Notes under the pieces: model-generated
What the model was told of the DNA's origin: nothing
Database searches by the model: none
The model's input: the letters and a program-made list of their open reading frames with translations, nothing else
NCBI GenBank assembly: GCA_030533445.1
Contig: JARPUW010000311.1
Coordinates: 39,128 to 103,127 of the forward strand
DNA length: 64,000 nt
Reading direction: 5' to 3'
Origin: Cyprinodon diabolis
Lineage: Eukaryota; Chordata; Actinopteri; Cyprinodontiformes; Cyprinodontidae
Position numbers and translations under genes: made by a program
In this document: positions 7,071 through 19,115 of the stretch, piece by piece
How positions within the stretch are numbered: position 1 is the first letter of the stretch
How the letters are laid out: each line of letters opens with the position of its first letter

Positions 7071-9676
7071 AATGAGCAATATGCCAGAATGTATGAGTGT
7101 GTATAAGGAAGAGGCTTTTATTCTGTAGAGTCCCTGGAGTCTTATTTTGAAAGTCTATCATGGAAGTGCATCTAAAGATGGGTCATGCCCAGCAGTTATA
7201 TAGAATCAATTTCCAAATGTTAAATCACTGGTTTTCCATGTTATTAGGTGAATAGTTGCTGTATTACAGAGTAAATGGGAGACTTTTATTGTGAAATTTG
7301 CTCTGGGTGTGTTTTGAAAAGGTCACTAGAGTCTAATAAAAACAACCTGGAAGAGTTTGGGTCATAATGTTGAGCCATTTGCATCAATTAATGCATTAGT
7401 ATAATCTAGAGGCTTTTATTTTGTAGGGTCGCTGGAGTCTTATTTTGAAAGTCCAACAGAGTTGTGTTTATAGAAAATGTTCAGACCCGTCAATGATAGT
7501 TGATTACTTTCCAATCGTTAAATCACTCTTTTTCCATGTTATTAGGGCAGTAGATGAAGCGGAAATGGGAGGCTTTTATTTTGAAATTTGCTATAGGGTG
7601 TGTTTTAAACAGTCTCCTAGAGTCTATTCTCTAAAACGGGGTTGAGTTTGGGTCATAATGTTGAGCCATATAGGGCAATAAATATATGTAAAAAATATAG
7701 AGGCTTTTATTTTGTAGGGTCCCTGGAGTCTTATTTTGAAAGTCTATCAGTGCTGAGTGGCAAGGGAAGTGTCATGGACAGCAGTCATATAGTATCCATT
7801 TCCCAATGTTAAATCAGTCCTTTCACCCTCCATTAGATTAATATGTGCTGTTTAAAACAGCAGAGGTAAAATCTGTTTGAAGCTTGGTAACCTTGACAAC
7901 GCTTAACGAGCCTCTCACTGACACAGACAACAGCTGCACTCACTATTGGTTTCTTCTTCCCAGGCTTTTTTGTATAGGAAGAACGGCACCGAACAAACGA
8001 CTACTGATCAAAAACCGTATGAGTTATTCAAAAAACATTTTCACCATGAGCATCAGCAATCCTTCGACTCCAACTATACCAACTTTGGTGTATGTGTGTC
8101 ATTCAGAACAATATTTATGACGACTTGAAAACACATAGTCTGATTCGTTTCTCTCCCATCTTCAGCTCAAAAAGAATGGAGAAAGGCTGAAACTCATCGA
8201 CTTTAGGTTGGTCTGGAGGGTTTTTAAGGAAAAGTATTAATCCTACCGTAATTCCGAAGACATTGTGTGAGTCCAGAGGTTTCAGTCTACAAACTGACCA
8301 AAAATGGTGACTGTAGCTCCAAATATGTGGCCGTGAGGGCGAGAATAAGATGTTTGATCTTAAAAAAATGGCCGCCTCACACTAAATTTCAGCAGCTGCA
8401 CTCTAGCAGGCTGCTGCAGAAGCTAACTGTCAGCTAGCTTCCAGGTGCTTACCCTCCGAACAAACGACTGCTGAGCAAAAACCGTAAAAGATATCTGAAA
8501 AATTCTTTCAGTGAAAGCAACATCTATCCTTTGTCTCAGACTGGGGTAACCTTCATGTCTGTAGGTCTTTCACAACCCAAAACGAAGCACAAACAAAATG
8601 GTTGGCCCACCTGCTCCTCCCTTTGTTTGAACTGCAGGACCTCACTCTCACTCACCTTTTAGCTGCTAAAGCACCCCTCCGAACAAACGACTGCTGAGTA
8701 AAAACCGTAAAAGGTATCTGAAAAATTCTTTTTATCTAAGCGACAGCTATATCTTGTCTTCAATTGGAGTAACTTTCATGGCTGTAGGTCATCTACAAAC
8801 TGAACGGGAAGAGAAAGAAAAAGAAAAAACGTTTCATCACACCTAAGCTTCTAATTGAGCTAGCTGCAGCAGGTCACTGTCACTCAGCTTTCAGGTGCTT
8901 AAAATGTCCTCCGAACAAACGACTGCTGAGCAAAAACCGTATGAGTTATTCAAAAAATTTTTTCACCGTGAGCGTCAGTCATGCTTCGACTCCAACTATG
9001 CCAACTTTGGTGTATGTGTGTCATTCAGAAAAATATTTATGACGAGTTTAAAACACATAGTCGGATTCGTTTTTCTCCCCTCTTCTGCTCCAAAACCAAT
9101 GAAAAACGGCTCTGATTTTCATCGACTTTAGGTCGGTCTGGAGGGTTTTTAAGGAAAAGTATTAATCCTACCGTAATTCCGAAGATATTGTGTGGGTCCA
9201 GAGATTTCAGTCTACAAACTGACCAAAAATGGTGACTCTAGCTATAAATATGTGGCCGTGAGGGCGAGTTTAAAATGTTTTTTTGTGTTTAAAAAACGCC
9301 TGCCTCACACTCTAGCTTTTCAGTTGCTCCACTCTAGCAGGCTGGATTTTGCTAAAACTTTGTGGCGCTTGAGGTCTGATTATACAAAAACCGTAGCAGT
9401 TATCAACATACCGTCTTCAGTTTTAAATAGACGAAGGATTTATCTACAAACTGAGCTTCAAACTGTTTTTCTAGGTGAATGTATGCCGACACAGTGAAGT
9501 GCTGTTTTTTATGCTTTTTTTTTCCTCTCCCCATTCATTTCCTATGGGATTTTTTTGCGACGTTTTCGCTAATAATTCGCAAACCTTCGGACTAATGAGA
9601 AAGTTTTATACAAGCACACATCACCCCATTGGTCCCGACGCGTGTGCCAACTTTGGGCCCGATCCGCCAAACCGTG

Positions 9677-12600
9677 CGGGACTAGTTACGCGCCGAAGTT
9701 TTGGGTATACGGGAGAATTATAATAACTAGAAAATTTCTAAAGAAATTTTGAGGGGGGCCACCTACTGCCCATCTTGGGAACAGGGCCAAAACGGCCCTG
9801 GCAAGTGATGTCGGGGCTCCCCAGACCAACTGCTTACGCCTTTGAGGGCTGCTGAGGGAAGGAAAGAGGGCTAGGTCATGGGCAAAGAGAGCTGTGTGCC
9901 ACTTGTGCTGAAATCTGGGAAATAGACGTGCACAGCGTATGATGCAAAAGGGTAATATGGGTTGTCCATATTGAACCGCAGTGGGTAAAGCTCAGTTGGT
10001 GGGCTCCGCCCGCCTGCTAGGAGCCCTTGCAGCGATGAAAAAAATCCCCAATGGCGGGCATTGCCCGCCTGCTAAGAGCCATTGCAGTGATGAAATCACC
10101 AATGGCGGGCTCCGCCCGCCTGCTAGGAGCCATTGCAGTGATGAAAAAAATCACCATTGGCGGGCTCCGCCCGCCTCCTAACAGCCATTGCAGTGATGAA
10201 ATCACCAATGGCGGGCTCCGCCCGCCTTCTAAAAGCCATTGCAGTGATGAAATTACAAATGGCTATAAGCAATATGCCAGAATGTATGAGTGTGTATAAG
10301 GAAGAGGCTTTTATTTTGTAGAGTCCCTGTAGTCTTATTTTGAAAGTCTATCATGGAAGTGCATCTATAGATGGGTCATGCCCAGCAGTGATATAGAATC
10401 CATTTCCAAATGTTAAATCACTGGTTTTCCATGTTATTAGGTGAATAGTTCCTGTATTACAGAGTAAATGGGGGACTTTTATTGTGAAATTTGCTCTGGG
10501 GTGTGTTTTGAAAAGGTCACTAGAGTCTAATAAAAACAACCTGGAAGAGTTTGGGTCATAATGTTGAGCCATTTGCATCAATTAATGCATTAGTATAATC
10601 TAGAGGCTTTTATTTTGTAGGGTCCCTGGAGTCTTATTTTGAAAGTCCAACAGAGTTGTGTTTAGAGAAAATGTTCAGACCCATCAATGATAGTTGATGA
10701 CTTTCCAATCGTTAAATCACTCTTTTTCCATTTTATTAGGGCAGTAGATGAAGCGGAAATGGGAGGCTTTTATTTTGAAATTTGCCATAGGGTGTGTTTT
10801 AAACAGTCTCCTAGAGTCTATTCTCTAAAATGGGGTTGAGTTTGGGTCATAATGTTGAGCCATATAGGGCAATAAATATATGTAAAAAATATAGAGGCTT
10901 TTATTTTGAAGGGTCCCTGGAGTCTTATTTTGAAAGTCTATCAGTGCTGAGTGGCAAGGGAAGTGTCATGGACGGCAGTCATATAGTATCCATTTCCCAA
11001 TGTTAAATCAGTGCTTTCACCCTCCATTAGATTAATATGTGCTGTTTAAAACAGCAGAGGTAAAATCTGTTTGAAGCTTGGTAACCTTGACAACGCTTAA
11101 TGAGCCTCTCACTGACACAGACAACAGCTGCACTCACTATTGGTTTCTTCTTCCCAGGCTTTTTTGTATGGGAAGAACGGCACCGAACAAACGACTGCTG
11201 AGCAAAAACCGTATGAGTTATTAAAAAGAAAATTTCACCATGAGCATCAGCAATCCTTCGACTCCAACTATACCAACTTTGGTGTATGTGTGTCATTCAG
11301 AACAATATTTATGACGACTTGAAAACACATAGTCTGATTCGTTTTTCTCCCATCTTCAGCTTAAAAAGAATGGAGAAAGGCTGAAACTCATCGACTTTAG
11401 GTTGGTCTGGAGGGTTTTTAAGGAAAAGTATTAATCCTACCGTAATTCCGAAGACATTGTGTGAGTCCAGAGGTTTCAGTCTACAAACTGACCAAAAATG
11501 GTGACTGTAGGTCCAAATATGTGGCCGTGAGGGCGAGAATAAGATGTTTGATCTTAAAAAAATGGCCGCCTCACACTAAGATTTCAGCAGCTGCACTCTA
11601 GCAGGCTGCTGCAGAAGCTAACTGTCAGCTAGCTTCCAGGTGCTTACCCTCCGAACAAACGACTGCTGAGCAAAAACCGTAAAAGGTATCTGAAAAATTC
11701 TTTCAGTGAAAGCAACATCTATCCTTTGTCTCAGACTGGGGTAACCTTCATGTCTGTAGGTCTTTCACAACCCAAAACGAAGCAAAAACAAAATGGTTGG
11801 CCCACCTGCTCCTCCCTTTCTTTTAACTGCAGGACCTCACTCTCACTCACCTTTCAGCTGCTAAAGCACCCCTCCGAACAAACGACTGCTGAGTAAAAAC
11901 CGTAAAAGGTATCTGAAAAATTCTTTTTATCTAAGCGACAGCTATATCTTGTCTTCAATTGGAGTAACTTTCATGGCTGTAGGTCATCTACAAACTGAAT
12001 GGGAAGAGAAAGAAAAAGAAAAAACGTTTCATCACACCTAAGCTTCTAATTGAGCTAGCTGCAGCAGGTCACTGTCACTCAGCTTTCAGGTGCTTAAAAT
12101 GTCCTCCGAACAAACGACTGCTGAGCAAAAACCGTATGAGTTATTCAAAAAATTTTTTCACCGTGAGCGTCAGTCATCCTTCGACTCCAACTATGCCAAC
12201 TTTGGTGTATGTGTGTCATTCAGAAAAATATTTATGACGAGTTTAAAACACATAGTCGGATTCGTTTTTCTCCCCTCTTCTGCTCCAAAACCAATGAAAA
12301 ACGGCTCTGATTTTCATCGACTTTAGGTCGGTCTGGAGGGTTTTTAAGGAAAAGTATTAATCCTACCGTAATTCCGAAGATATTGTGTGGGTCCAGAGAT
12401 TTCAGTCTACAAACTGACCAAAAATGGTGACTCTAGCTATAAATATGTGGCCGTGAGGGCGAGTTTAAAATGTTTTTTTTGTGTTTAAAAAACGCCTGCC
12501 TCACACTCTAGCTTTTCAGTTGCTCCACTCTAGCAGGCTGGATTTTGCTAAAACTTTGTGGCGCTTGAGGTCTGATTATACAAAAACCGTAGCAGTTATC

Positions 12601-12872
12601 AACATACCGTCTTCAGTTTTAAATAGACGAAGGATTTATCTACAAACTGAGCTTCAAACTGTTTTTCTAGGTGAATGTATGCCGACACAGTGAAGTGCTG
12701 TTTTTTATGCTTTTTTTTTCCTCTCCCCATTCATTTCCTATGGGATTTTTTTGCGACGTTTTCGCTAATAATTCGCAAACCTTCGGACTAATGAGAAAGT
12801 TTTATACAAGCACACATCACCCCATTGGTCCCGACGCGTGTGCCAACTTTGGGCCCGATCCGCCAAACCGTG
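9677..12872 (+). repeat. Satellite unit 4, family C, 3,196 bp
   Basis: Family C markers: CCCATCTTGGGAACAGGG near 9769, GCTCAGTTGGTGGGC near 9990, the minisatellite loop ATT at 10053, GTGTTTAGAGAAAATG near 10659, GGACGGCAGTC near 10970, TTATTAAAAAGAAAATTTC near 11218 and CTGTAGGTCC near 11505. No hairpin repeat. The minisatellite has five hairpins at 9998, 10053, 10104, 10159 and 10210, so its internal spacing (55, 51, 55, 51) differs from the standard 55, 51, 51, 27. The T run near 12473 is eight long. Its near-copy is unit 16. Confidence 0.97.
9998..10263. repeat. GC-rich hairpin minisatellite, 5 hairpins, family C layout (unit 4)
   Basis: Loops TCC, ATT, TCC, TCC, TCC with steps 55, 51, 55, 51. 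The first stem reads GGTGGGC, a T-G mismatch. The ATT loop sits in an intact stem. The 27-bp step of other units is absent. Confidence 0.95.
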
Positions 12873-15800
12873 CGGGACTAGTTACGCGCCGAAGTTTTGG
12901 GTATACGGGAGAATTATAATAACTAGAAAATTTCTAAAGAAATTTTGAGGGGGGCCACCTACTGCCCGTCTGGGGAACCGGGCCAATACGGCCCTGGCAA
13001 GTGACGTCGGGGCTCCCCAGACCAACTGCTTACGCCTTTGAGGGCTGCTGAGGGAAGGAAAGAGGGCAAGTTCATGGGCAAAGAGAGCTGTGTGCCACTT
13101 GTGCTGAAATCTGGGAAATAGACGTGCACAGAGTATGATGCACAAGGGTAATATGGGTTGTCCATATTGAAACACAGTGGGTAAAGCCCAGTTGGCGGGC
13201 TTCGCCCGCCTGCTAGGAGCCATCTCAGTGAAGAAAAAAATCACCAATGGCGGGCTCTGCCCGCCTTCTAAGAGCCATTGCAGTGATGAAATCACCAATG
13301 GCGGGCTCCGCCCGCCTGCTAAGAGCCATTGCAGTGATGTAATCACCTTTGGCGGGCTCCGCCCGCCTGTTACCATTGGCGGGCTCCGCCCGCCTTCTAA
13401 GAGCCATTGCAGTGATGAAATCACCAATGGCAATGAGCAATATGCCAGAATGTATGAGTGTGTATAAGGAAGAGGCTTTTATTCTGTAGAGTCCTTGTAG
13501 TCTTATTTTGAAAGTCTATCATGAATGTGCATCAAAAGATGGGTCACGCCCAGCAGTGATATAGAATCCATTTCCAAATGTTAAATCACTGGTTTTCCAT
13601 GTTATTAGGTGAATAGTTGCTGTATTACAGAGTAAATGGGAGACTTTTATTGTGAAATTTGCTCTGGGGTGTGTTTTGAAAAGGTCACTAGAGTCTAATA
13701 AAAACAACCTGGAAGAGTTTGGGTCATAATGTTGAGCCATTTGCATCAATTAATGCATTACTATAATCTAGAGGCTTTTATTTTGTAGGGTCCCTGGAGT
13801 CTTATTTTGAAAGTCCAACAGAGTTGTGTTTATAGAAAATGTTCAGACCCGTCAATGATAGTTGATTACTTTCCAATCGTTAAATCACTCTTTTTCCATG
13901 TTATTAGGGCAGTAGATGAAGCGGAAATGGGAGGCTTTTATTTTGAAATTTGCTATAGGGTGTGTTTTAAACAGTCTCCTAGAGTCTATTCTCTAAAACG
14001 GGGTTGAGTTTGGGTCATAATGTTGAGCCATATAGAGCAATAAATATATGTAAAAAATATAGAGGCTTTTATTTTGTAGGGTCCCTGGAGTCTTATTTTG
14101 AAAGTCTATCAGTGCTGAGTGGCAAGGGAAGTGTCATGTACAGCAGTCATATAGTATCCATTTCCCAATGTTAAATCAGTCCTTTCACCCTCCATTAGAT
14201 TAATATGTGCTGTTTAAAACAGCAGAGGTAAAATCTGTTTGAAGCTTGGTAACCTTGACAACGCTTAACGAGCCTCTCACTGACACAGACAACAGCTGCA
14301 CTCACTATTGGTTTCTTCTTCCCAGGCTTTTTTGTATGGGAAGAACGGCACCGAACAAACGACTACTGATCAAAAACCGTATGAGTTATTCAAAAAACAT
14401 TTTCACCATGAGCATCAGCAATCCTTCGACTCCAACTATACCAACTTTGGTGTATGTGTGTCATTCAGAAAAATATTTATGACGAGTTGAAAACACATAG
14501 TCTGATTCGTTTTTCTCCCATCTTCAGCTCAAAAAGAATGGAGAAAGGCTGAAACTCTCATCCACTTTAGGTTGGTCTGGAGGGTTTTTAAGGCAAAGTA
14601 TTAATCCTACCGTAATTCCGAAGACATTGTGTGAGTCCAGAGGTTTCAGTCTACAAACTGACCAAAAATGGTGACTGTAGCTCCAAATATGTGGCCGTGA
14701 GGGCGAGAATAAGATGTTTGATCTTAAAAAATGGCCGCCTCACACTAAGATTTCAGCAGCTGCACTCTAGCAGGCTGCTGCAGAAGCTAACTGTCAGCTA
14801 GCTTCCAGGTGCTTACCCTCCGAACAAACGACTGCTGAGCAAAAACCGTAAAAGATATCTGAAAAATTCTTTCAGTGAAAGCAACATCTATCCTTTGTCT
14901 CAGACTGGGGTAACCTTCATGTCTGTAGGTCTTTCACAACCCAAAACGAAGCACAAACAAAATGGTTGGCCCACCTGCTCCTCCCTTTGTTTGAACTGCA
15001 GGACCTCACTCTCACTCACCTTTTAGCTGCTAAAGCACCCCTCCGAACAAACGACTGCTGAGTAAAAACCGTAAAAGGTATCTGAAAAATTCTTTTTATC
15101 TAAGCGACAGCTATATCTTGTCTTCAATTGGAGTAACTTTCATGGCTGTAGGTCATCTACAAACTGAATGGGAAGAGAAAGAAAAAGAAAAAACGTTTCA
15201 TCACACCTAAGCTTCTAATTGAGCTAGCTGCAGCAGGTCACTGTCACTCAGCTTTCAGGTGCTTAAAATGTCCTCCGAACAAACGACTGCTGAGCAAAAA
15301 CCGTATGAGTTATTCAAAAAATTTTTTCACCGTGAGCGTCAGTCATCCTTCGACTCCAACTATGCCAACTTTGGTGTATGTGTGTCATTCAGAAAAATAT
15401 TTATGACGAGTTTAAAACACATAGTCGGATTCGTTTTTCTCCCCTCTTCTGCTCCAAAACCAATGAAAAACGGCTCTGATTTTCATCGACTTTAGGTCGG
15501 TCTGGAGGGTTTTTAAGGAAAAGTATTAATCCTACCGTAATTCCGAAGATATTGTGTGGGTCCAGAGATTTCAGTCTACAAACTGACCAAAAATGGTGAC
15601 TCTAGCTATAAATATGTGGCCGTGAGGGCGAGTTTAAAATGTTTTTTTGTGTTTAAAAAACGCCTGCCTCACACTCTAGCTTTTCAGTTGCTCCACTCTA
15701 GCAGGCTGGATTTTGCTAAAACTTTGTGGCGCTTGAGGTCTGATTATACAAAAACCGTAGCAGTTATCAACATACCGTCTTCAGTTTTAAATAGACGAAG

Positions 15801-16040
15801 GATTTATCTACAAACTGAGCTTCAAACTGTTTTTCTAGGTGAATGTATGCCGACACAGTGAAGTGCTGTTTTTTATGCTTTTTTTTTCCTCTCCCCATTC
15901 ATTTCCTATGGGATTTTTTTGCGACGTTTTCGCTAATAATTCGCAAACCTTCGGACTAATGAGAAAGTTTTATACAAGCACACATCACCCCATTGGTCCC
16001 GACGCGTGTGCCAACTTTGGGCCCGATCCGCCAAACCGTG
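12873..16040 (+). repeat. Satellite unit 5, family A, 3,168 bp
   Basis: All the family A diagnostic sites named for unit 1 are present, and the length equals that of unit 19 exactly. There is no hairpin repeat, five minisatellite hairpins and a T7 run. It is the simplest representative of the array: microsatellite of minimal length, full minisatellite, complete modules III and IV. Together with unit 4 it forms the C-A block that recurs as units 16-17. Confidence 0.97.
13194..13431. repeat. GC-rich hairpin minisatellite, 5 hairpins (unit 5)
   Basis: Standard layout, loops TTC, TCT, TCC, TCC, TCC. Stems are all intact. Confidence 0.95.
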
Positions 16041-16082
16041 CGGGACTAGTTACGTGCCGAAGTTTTGGGTATACGGGAGAAT

Positions 16083-16225
16083 TATAATAATAATAATACG
16101 CGGAATAAATATGTGCAATAGTAGTAGGTGGGCCATGCCTTCGGCATGTGGCCCCCCAATAATACGCGGAATAAATATGTGCAATAGTAGTAGGTGGGCC
16201 ATGCCTTCGGCATGTGGCCCCCCAA
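16083..16225. repeat. TAA microsatellite plus two hairpin repeats (unit 6)
   Basis: TACGCGG starts at 16097 and 16163, a 66-bp period. The exit is CCCCCCAATAACTAG. Both copies keep ATGCC-TTC-GGCAT and the flanking GTGG pair. Confidence 0.93.
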
Positions 16226-16499
16226 TAACTAGAAAATTTCTAAAGAAATTTTGAGGGGGGCCACCTACTGCCCGTCTGGGGAACCGGGCCAATACGGCCC
16301 TGGCAAGTGACGTCGGGGCTCCCCAGACCAACTGCTTACGCCTTTGAGGGCTGCTGAGGGAAGGAAAGAGGGCAAGTTCATGGGCAAAGAGAGCTGTGTG
16401 CCACTTGTGCTGAAATCTGGGAAATAGACGTGCACAGCGTATGATGCACAAGGGTAATATGGGTTGTCCATATTGAAACACAGTGGGTAAAGCCCAGTT

Positions 16500-16737
16500 G
16501 GCGGGCTTCGCCCGCCTGCTAGGAGCCATCTCAGTGAAGAAAAAAATCACCAATGGCGGGCTCTGCCCGCCTTCTAAGAGCCATTGCAGTGATGAAATCA
16601 CCAATGGCGGGCTCCGCCCGCCTGCTAAGAGCCATTGCAGTGATGTAATCACCTTTGGCGGGCTCCGCCCGCCTGTTACCATTGGCGGGCTCCGCCCGCC
16701 TTCTAAGAGCCATTGCAGTGATGTAATCACCAATGGC
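16500..16737. repeat. GC-rich hairpin minisatellite, 5 hairpins (unit 6)
   Basis: Standard layout. The last second-type hairpin has loop GTA instead of GAA, with both stems kept. Confidence 0.95.
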
Positions 16738-19115
16738 AATGAGCAATATGCCAGAATGTATGAGTGTGTATAAGGAAGAGGCTTTTATTCTGTAGAGTCC
16801 TTGTAGTCTTATTTTGAAAGTCTATCATGAATGTGCATCAAAAGATGGGTCACGCCCAGCAATGATATAGAATCCATTTCCAAATGTTAAATCACTGGTT
16901 TTCCATGTTATTAGGTGAATAGTTGCTGTATTACAGAGTAAATGGGAGACTTTTATTGTGAAATTTGCTCTGGGGTGTGTTTTGAAAAGGTCACTAGAGT
17001 CTAATAAAAACAACCTGGAAGAGTTTGGGTCATAATGTTGAGCCATTTGCATCAATTAATGCATTAGTATAATCTAGAGGCTTTTATTTTGTAGGGTCCC
17101 TGGAGTCTTATTTTGAAAGTCCAACAGAGTTGTGTTTATAGAAAATGTTCAGACCCGTCAATGATAGTTGATTACTTTCCAATCGTTAAATCACTCTTTT
17201 TCCATGGTATTAGGGCAGTAGATGAAGCGGAAATGGGAGGCTTTTATTTTGAAATTTGCTATAGGGTGTGTTTTAAACAGTCTCCTAGAGTCTATTCTCT
17301 AAAACGGGGTTGAGTTTGGGTCATAATGTTGAGCCATATAGGGCAATAAATATATGTAAAAAATATAGAGGCTTTTATTTTGTAGGGTCCCTGGAGTCTT
17401 ATTTTGAAAGTCTATCAGTGCTGAGTGGCAAGGGAAGTGTCATGGACAGCAGTCATATAGTATCCATTTCCCAATGTTAAATCAGTCCTTTCACCCTCCA
17501 TTAGATTAATATGTGCTGTTTAAAACAGCAGAGGTAAAATCTGTTTGAAGCTTGGTAACCTTGACAACGCTTAACGAGCCTCTCACTGACACAGACAACA
17601 GCTGCACTCACTATTGGTTTCTTCTTCCCAGGCTTTTTTGTATGGGAAGAACGGCACCGAACAAACGACTACTGATCAAAAACCGTATGAGTTATTCAAA
17701 AAACATTTTCACCATGAGCATCAGCAATCCTTTGACTCCAACTATACCAACTTTGGTGTATGTGTGTCATTCAGAAAAATATTTATGACGAGTTGAAAAC
17801 ACATAGTCTGATTCGTTTCTCTCCCATCTTCAGCTCAAAAAGAATAGAGAAAGGCTGAAACTCTCATCGACTTTAGGTTTGCCTGGAGGGTTTTTAGGGA
17901 AAAGTATTAATCCTACCGTAATTCCGAAGACATTGTGTGAGTCCAGAAGTTTCAGTCTACAAACTGACCAAAAATGGTGACTGTAGCTCCAAATATGTGG
18001 CCGTGAGGGCGAGAATAAGATGTTTGATCTTAAAAAAATGGCCGCCTCACACTAAGATTTCAGCAGCTGCACTCTAGCAGGCTGCTGCAGAAGCTAACTG
18101 TCAGCTAGCTTCCAGGTGCTTACCCTCCGAACAAACGACTGCTGAGCAAAAACCGTAAAAGGTATCTGAAAAATTCTTTCAGTGAAAGCAACATCTATCC
18201 TTTGTCTCAGACTGGGGTAACCTTCATGTCTGTAGGTCTTTCACAACCCAAAACGAAGCACAAACAAAATGGTTGGCCCACCTGCTCCTCCCTTTCTTTT
18301 AACTGCAGGACCTCACTCTCACTCACCTTTTAGCTGCTAAAGCACCCCTCCGAACAAACGACTGCTGAGCAAAAACCGTATGAGTTATTCAAAAAATTTT
18401 TTCACCGTGAGCGTCAGTCATCCTTCGACTCCAACTATGCCAACTTTGGTGTATGTGTGTCATTCAGAAAAATCTTTATGACGAGTTTAAAACACATAGT
18501 CTGATTCGTTTTTCTCCCCTCTTCTGCTCCAAAACCAATGAAAAACGGCTCTGATTTTCATCGACTTTAGGTCGGTCTGGAGGGTTTTTAAGGAAAAGTA
18601 TTAATCCTACCGTAATTCCGAAGATATTGTGTGGGTCCAGAGATTTCAGTCTACAAACTGACCAAAAATGGTGACTCTAGCTATAAATATGTGGCCGTGA
18701 GGGCGAGTTTAAAATGTTTTTTTGTGTTTAAAAAACGCCTGCCTCACACTCTAGCTTTTCAGTTGCTCCACTCTAGCAGGCTGGATTTTGCTAAAACTTT
18801 GTGGCGCTTGAGGTCTGATTATACAAAAACCGTAGCAGTTATGAACATACCGTCTTCAGTTTTAAATAGCCGAAGGATTTATCTACAAACTGAGCTTCAA
18901 ACTGTTTTTCTAGGTGAATGTATGCCGACACAGTGAAGTGCTGTTTTTTATGCTTTTTTTTACCTCTTCCCATTCATTTCCTATGGGATTTTTTTGCGAC
19001 GTTTTCGCTAATAATTCGCAAACCTTCGGACTAATGAGAAAGTTTTATACAAGCACACATCACCCCATTGGTCCCAACGCGTGTGCCAACTTTGGGCCCG
19101 ATCCGCCAAACCGTG

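Larger units (their letters stand above)
6332..9676 (+). repeat. Satellite unit 3, mixed type, 3,345 bp
   Basis: The head is of the second head class, shared with units 4, 12 and 16 (GGGCTAGGTCATGG near 6731, TTGAACCGCAG near 6834, AGCTCAGTTGG near 6851). It carries three hairpin repeats and four minisatellite hairpins. Later markers are shared with unit 18: TGTATAGGAAG near 7971, GAACAATATTTATGACGACTTG class near 8105, CACTAAATTTCAGC near 8379 and AACTGAACGGG near 8798. Private changes include GGGTCGCTGGAG near 7426 and CAGTCATGCTTCG near 8976. The tail is of the CATAGTCGGATTCG type. Confidence 0.97.
16041..19115 (+). repeat. Satellite unit 6, module IV deletion, 3,075 bp
   Basis: Two hairpin repeats in the head and five minisatellite hairpins. 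Module IV has only three copies of CCGAACAAACGACTGCTGAG, at 17657, 18127 and 18350, where other units have four. The short-copy flank ending AAAGCACCCCT at 18350 runs straight into the long-form copy (CAAAAACCGTATGAGTTATTC), so one period was lost by exchange between subrepeats. Private or rare changes: TCCATGGTATTAGG near 17202, GCCTGGAGGG near 17881 and TTAGGGAAAAG near 17895. With unit 7 it shares the tail variants TTTTTACCTCTTCCC and GGTCCCAACGCG. Confidence 0.97.

Noticed and set aside
16050..16739. A 229-codon antisense frame with GGRSPP-like repeats as a repetitive protein
   Set aside because: Open only because repeat periods are multiples of three. Length varies from 157 to 253 codons between units with copy number, and alternative frames are equally open.
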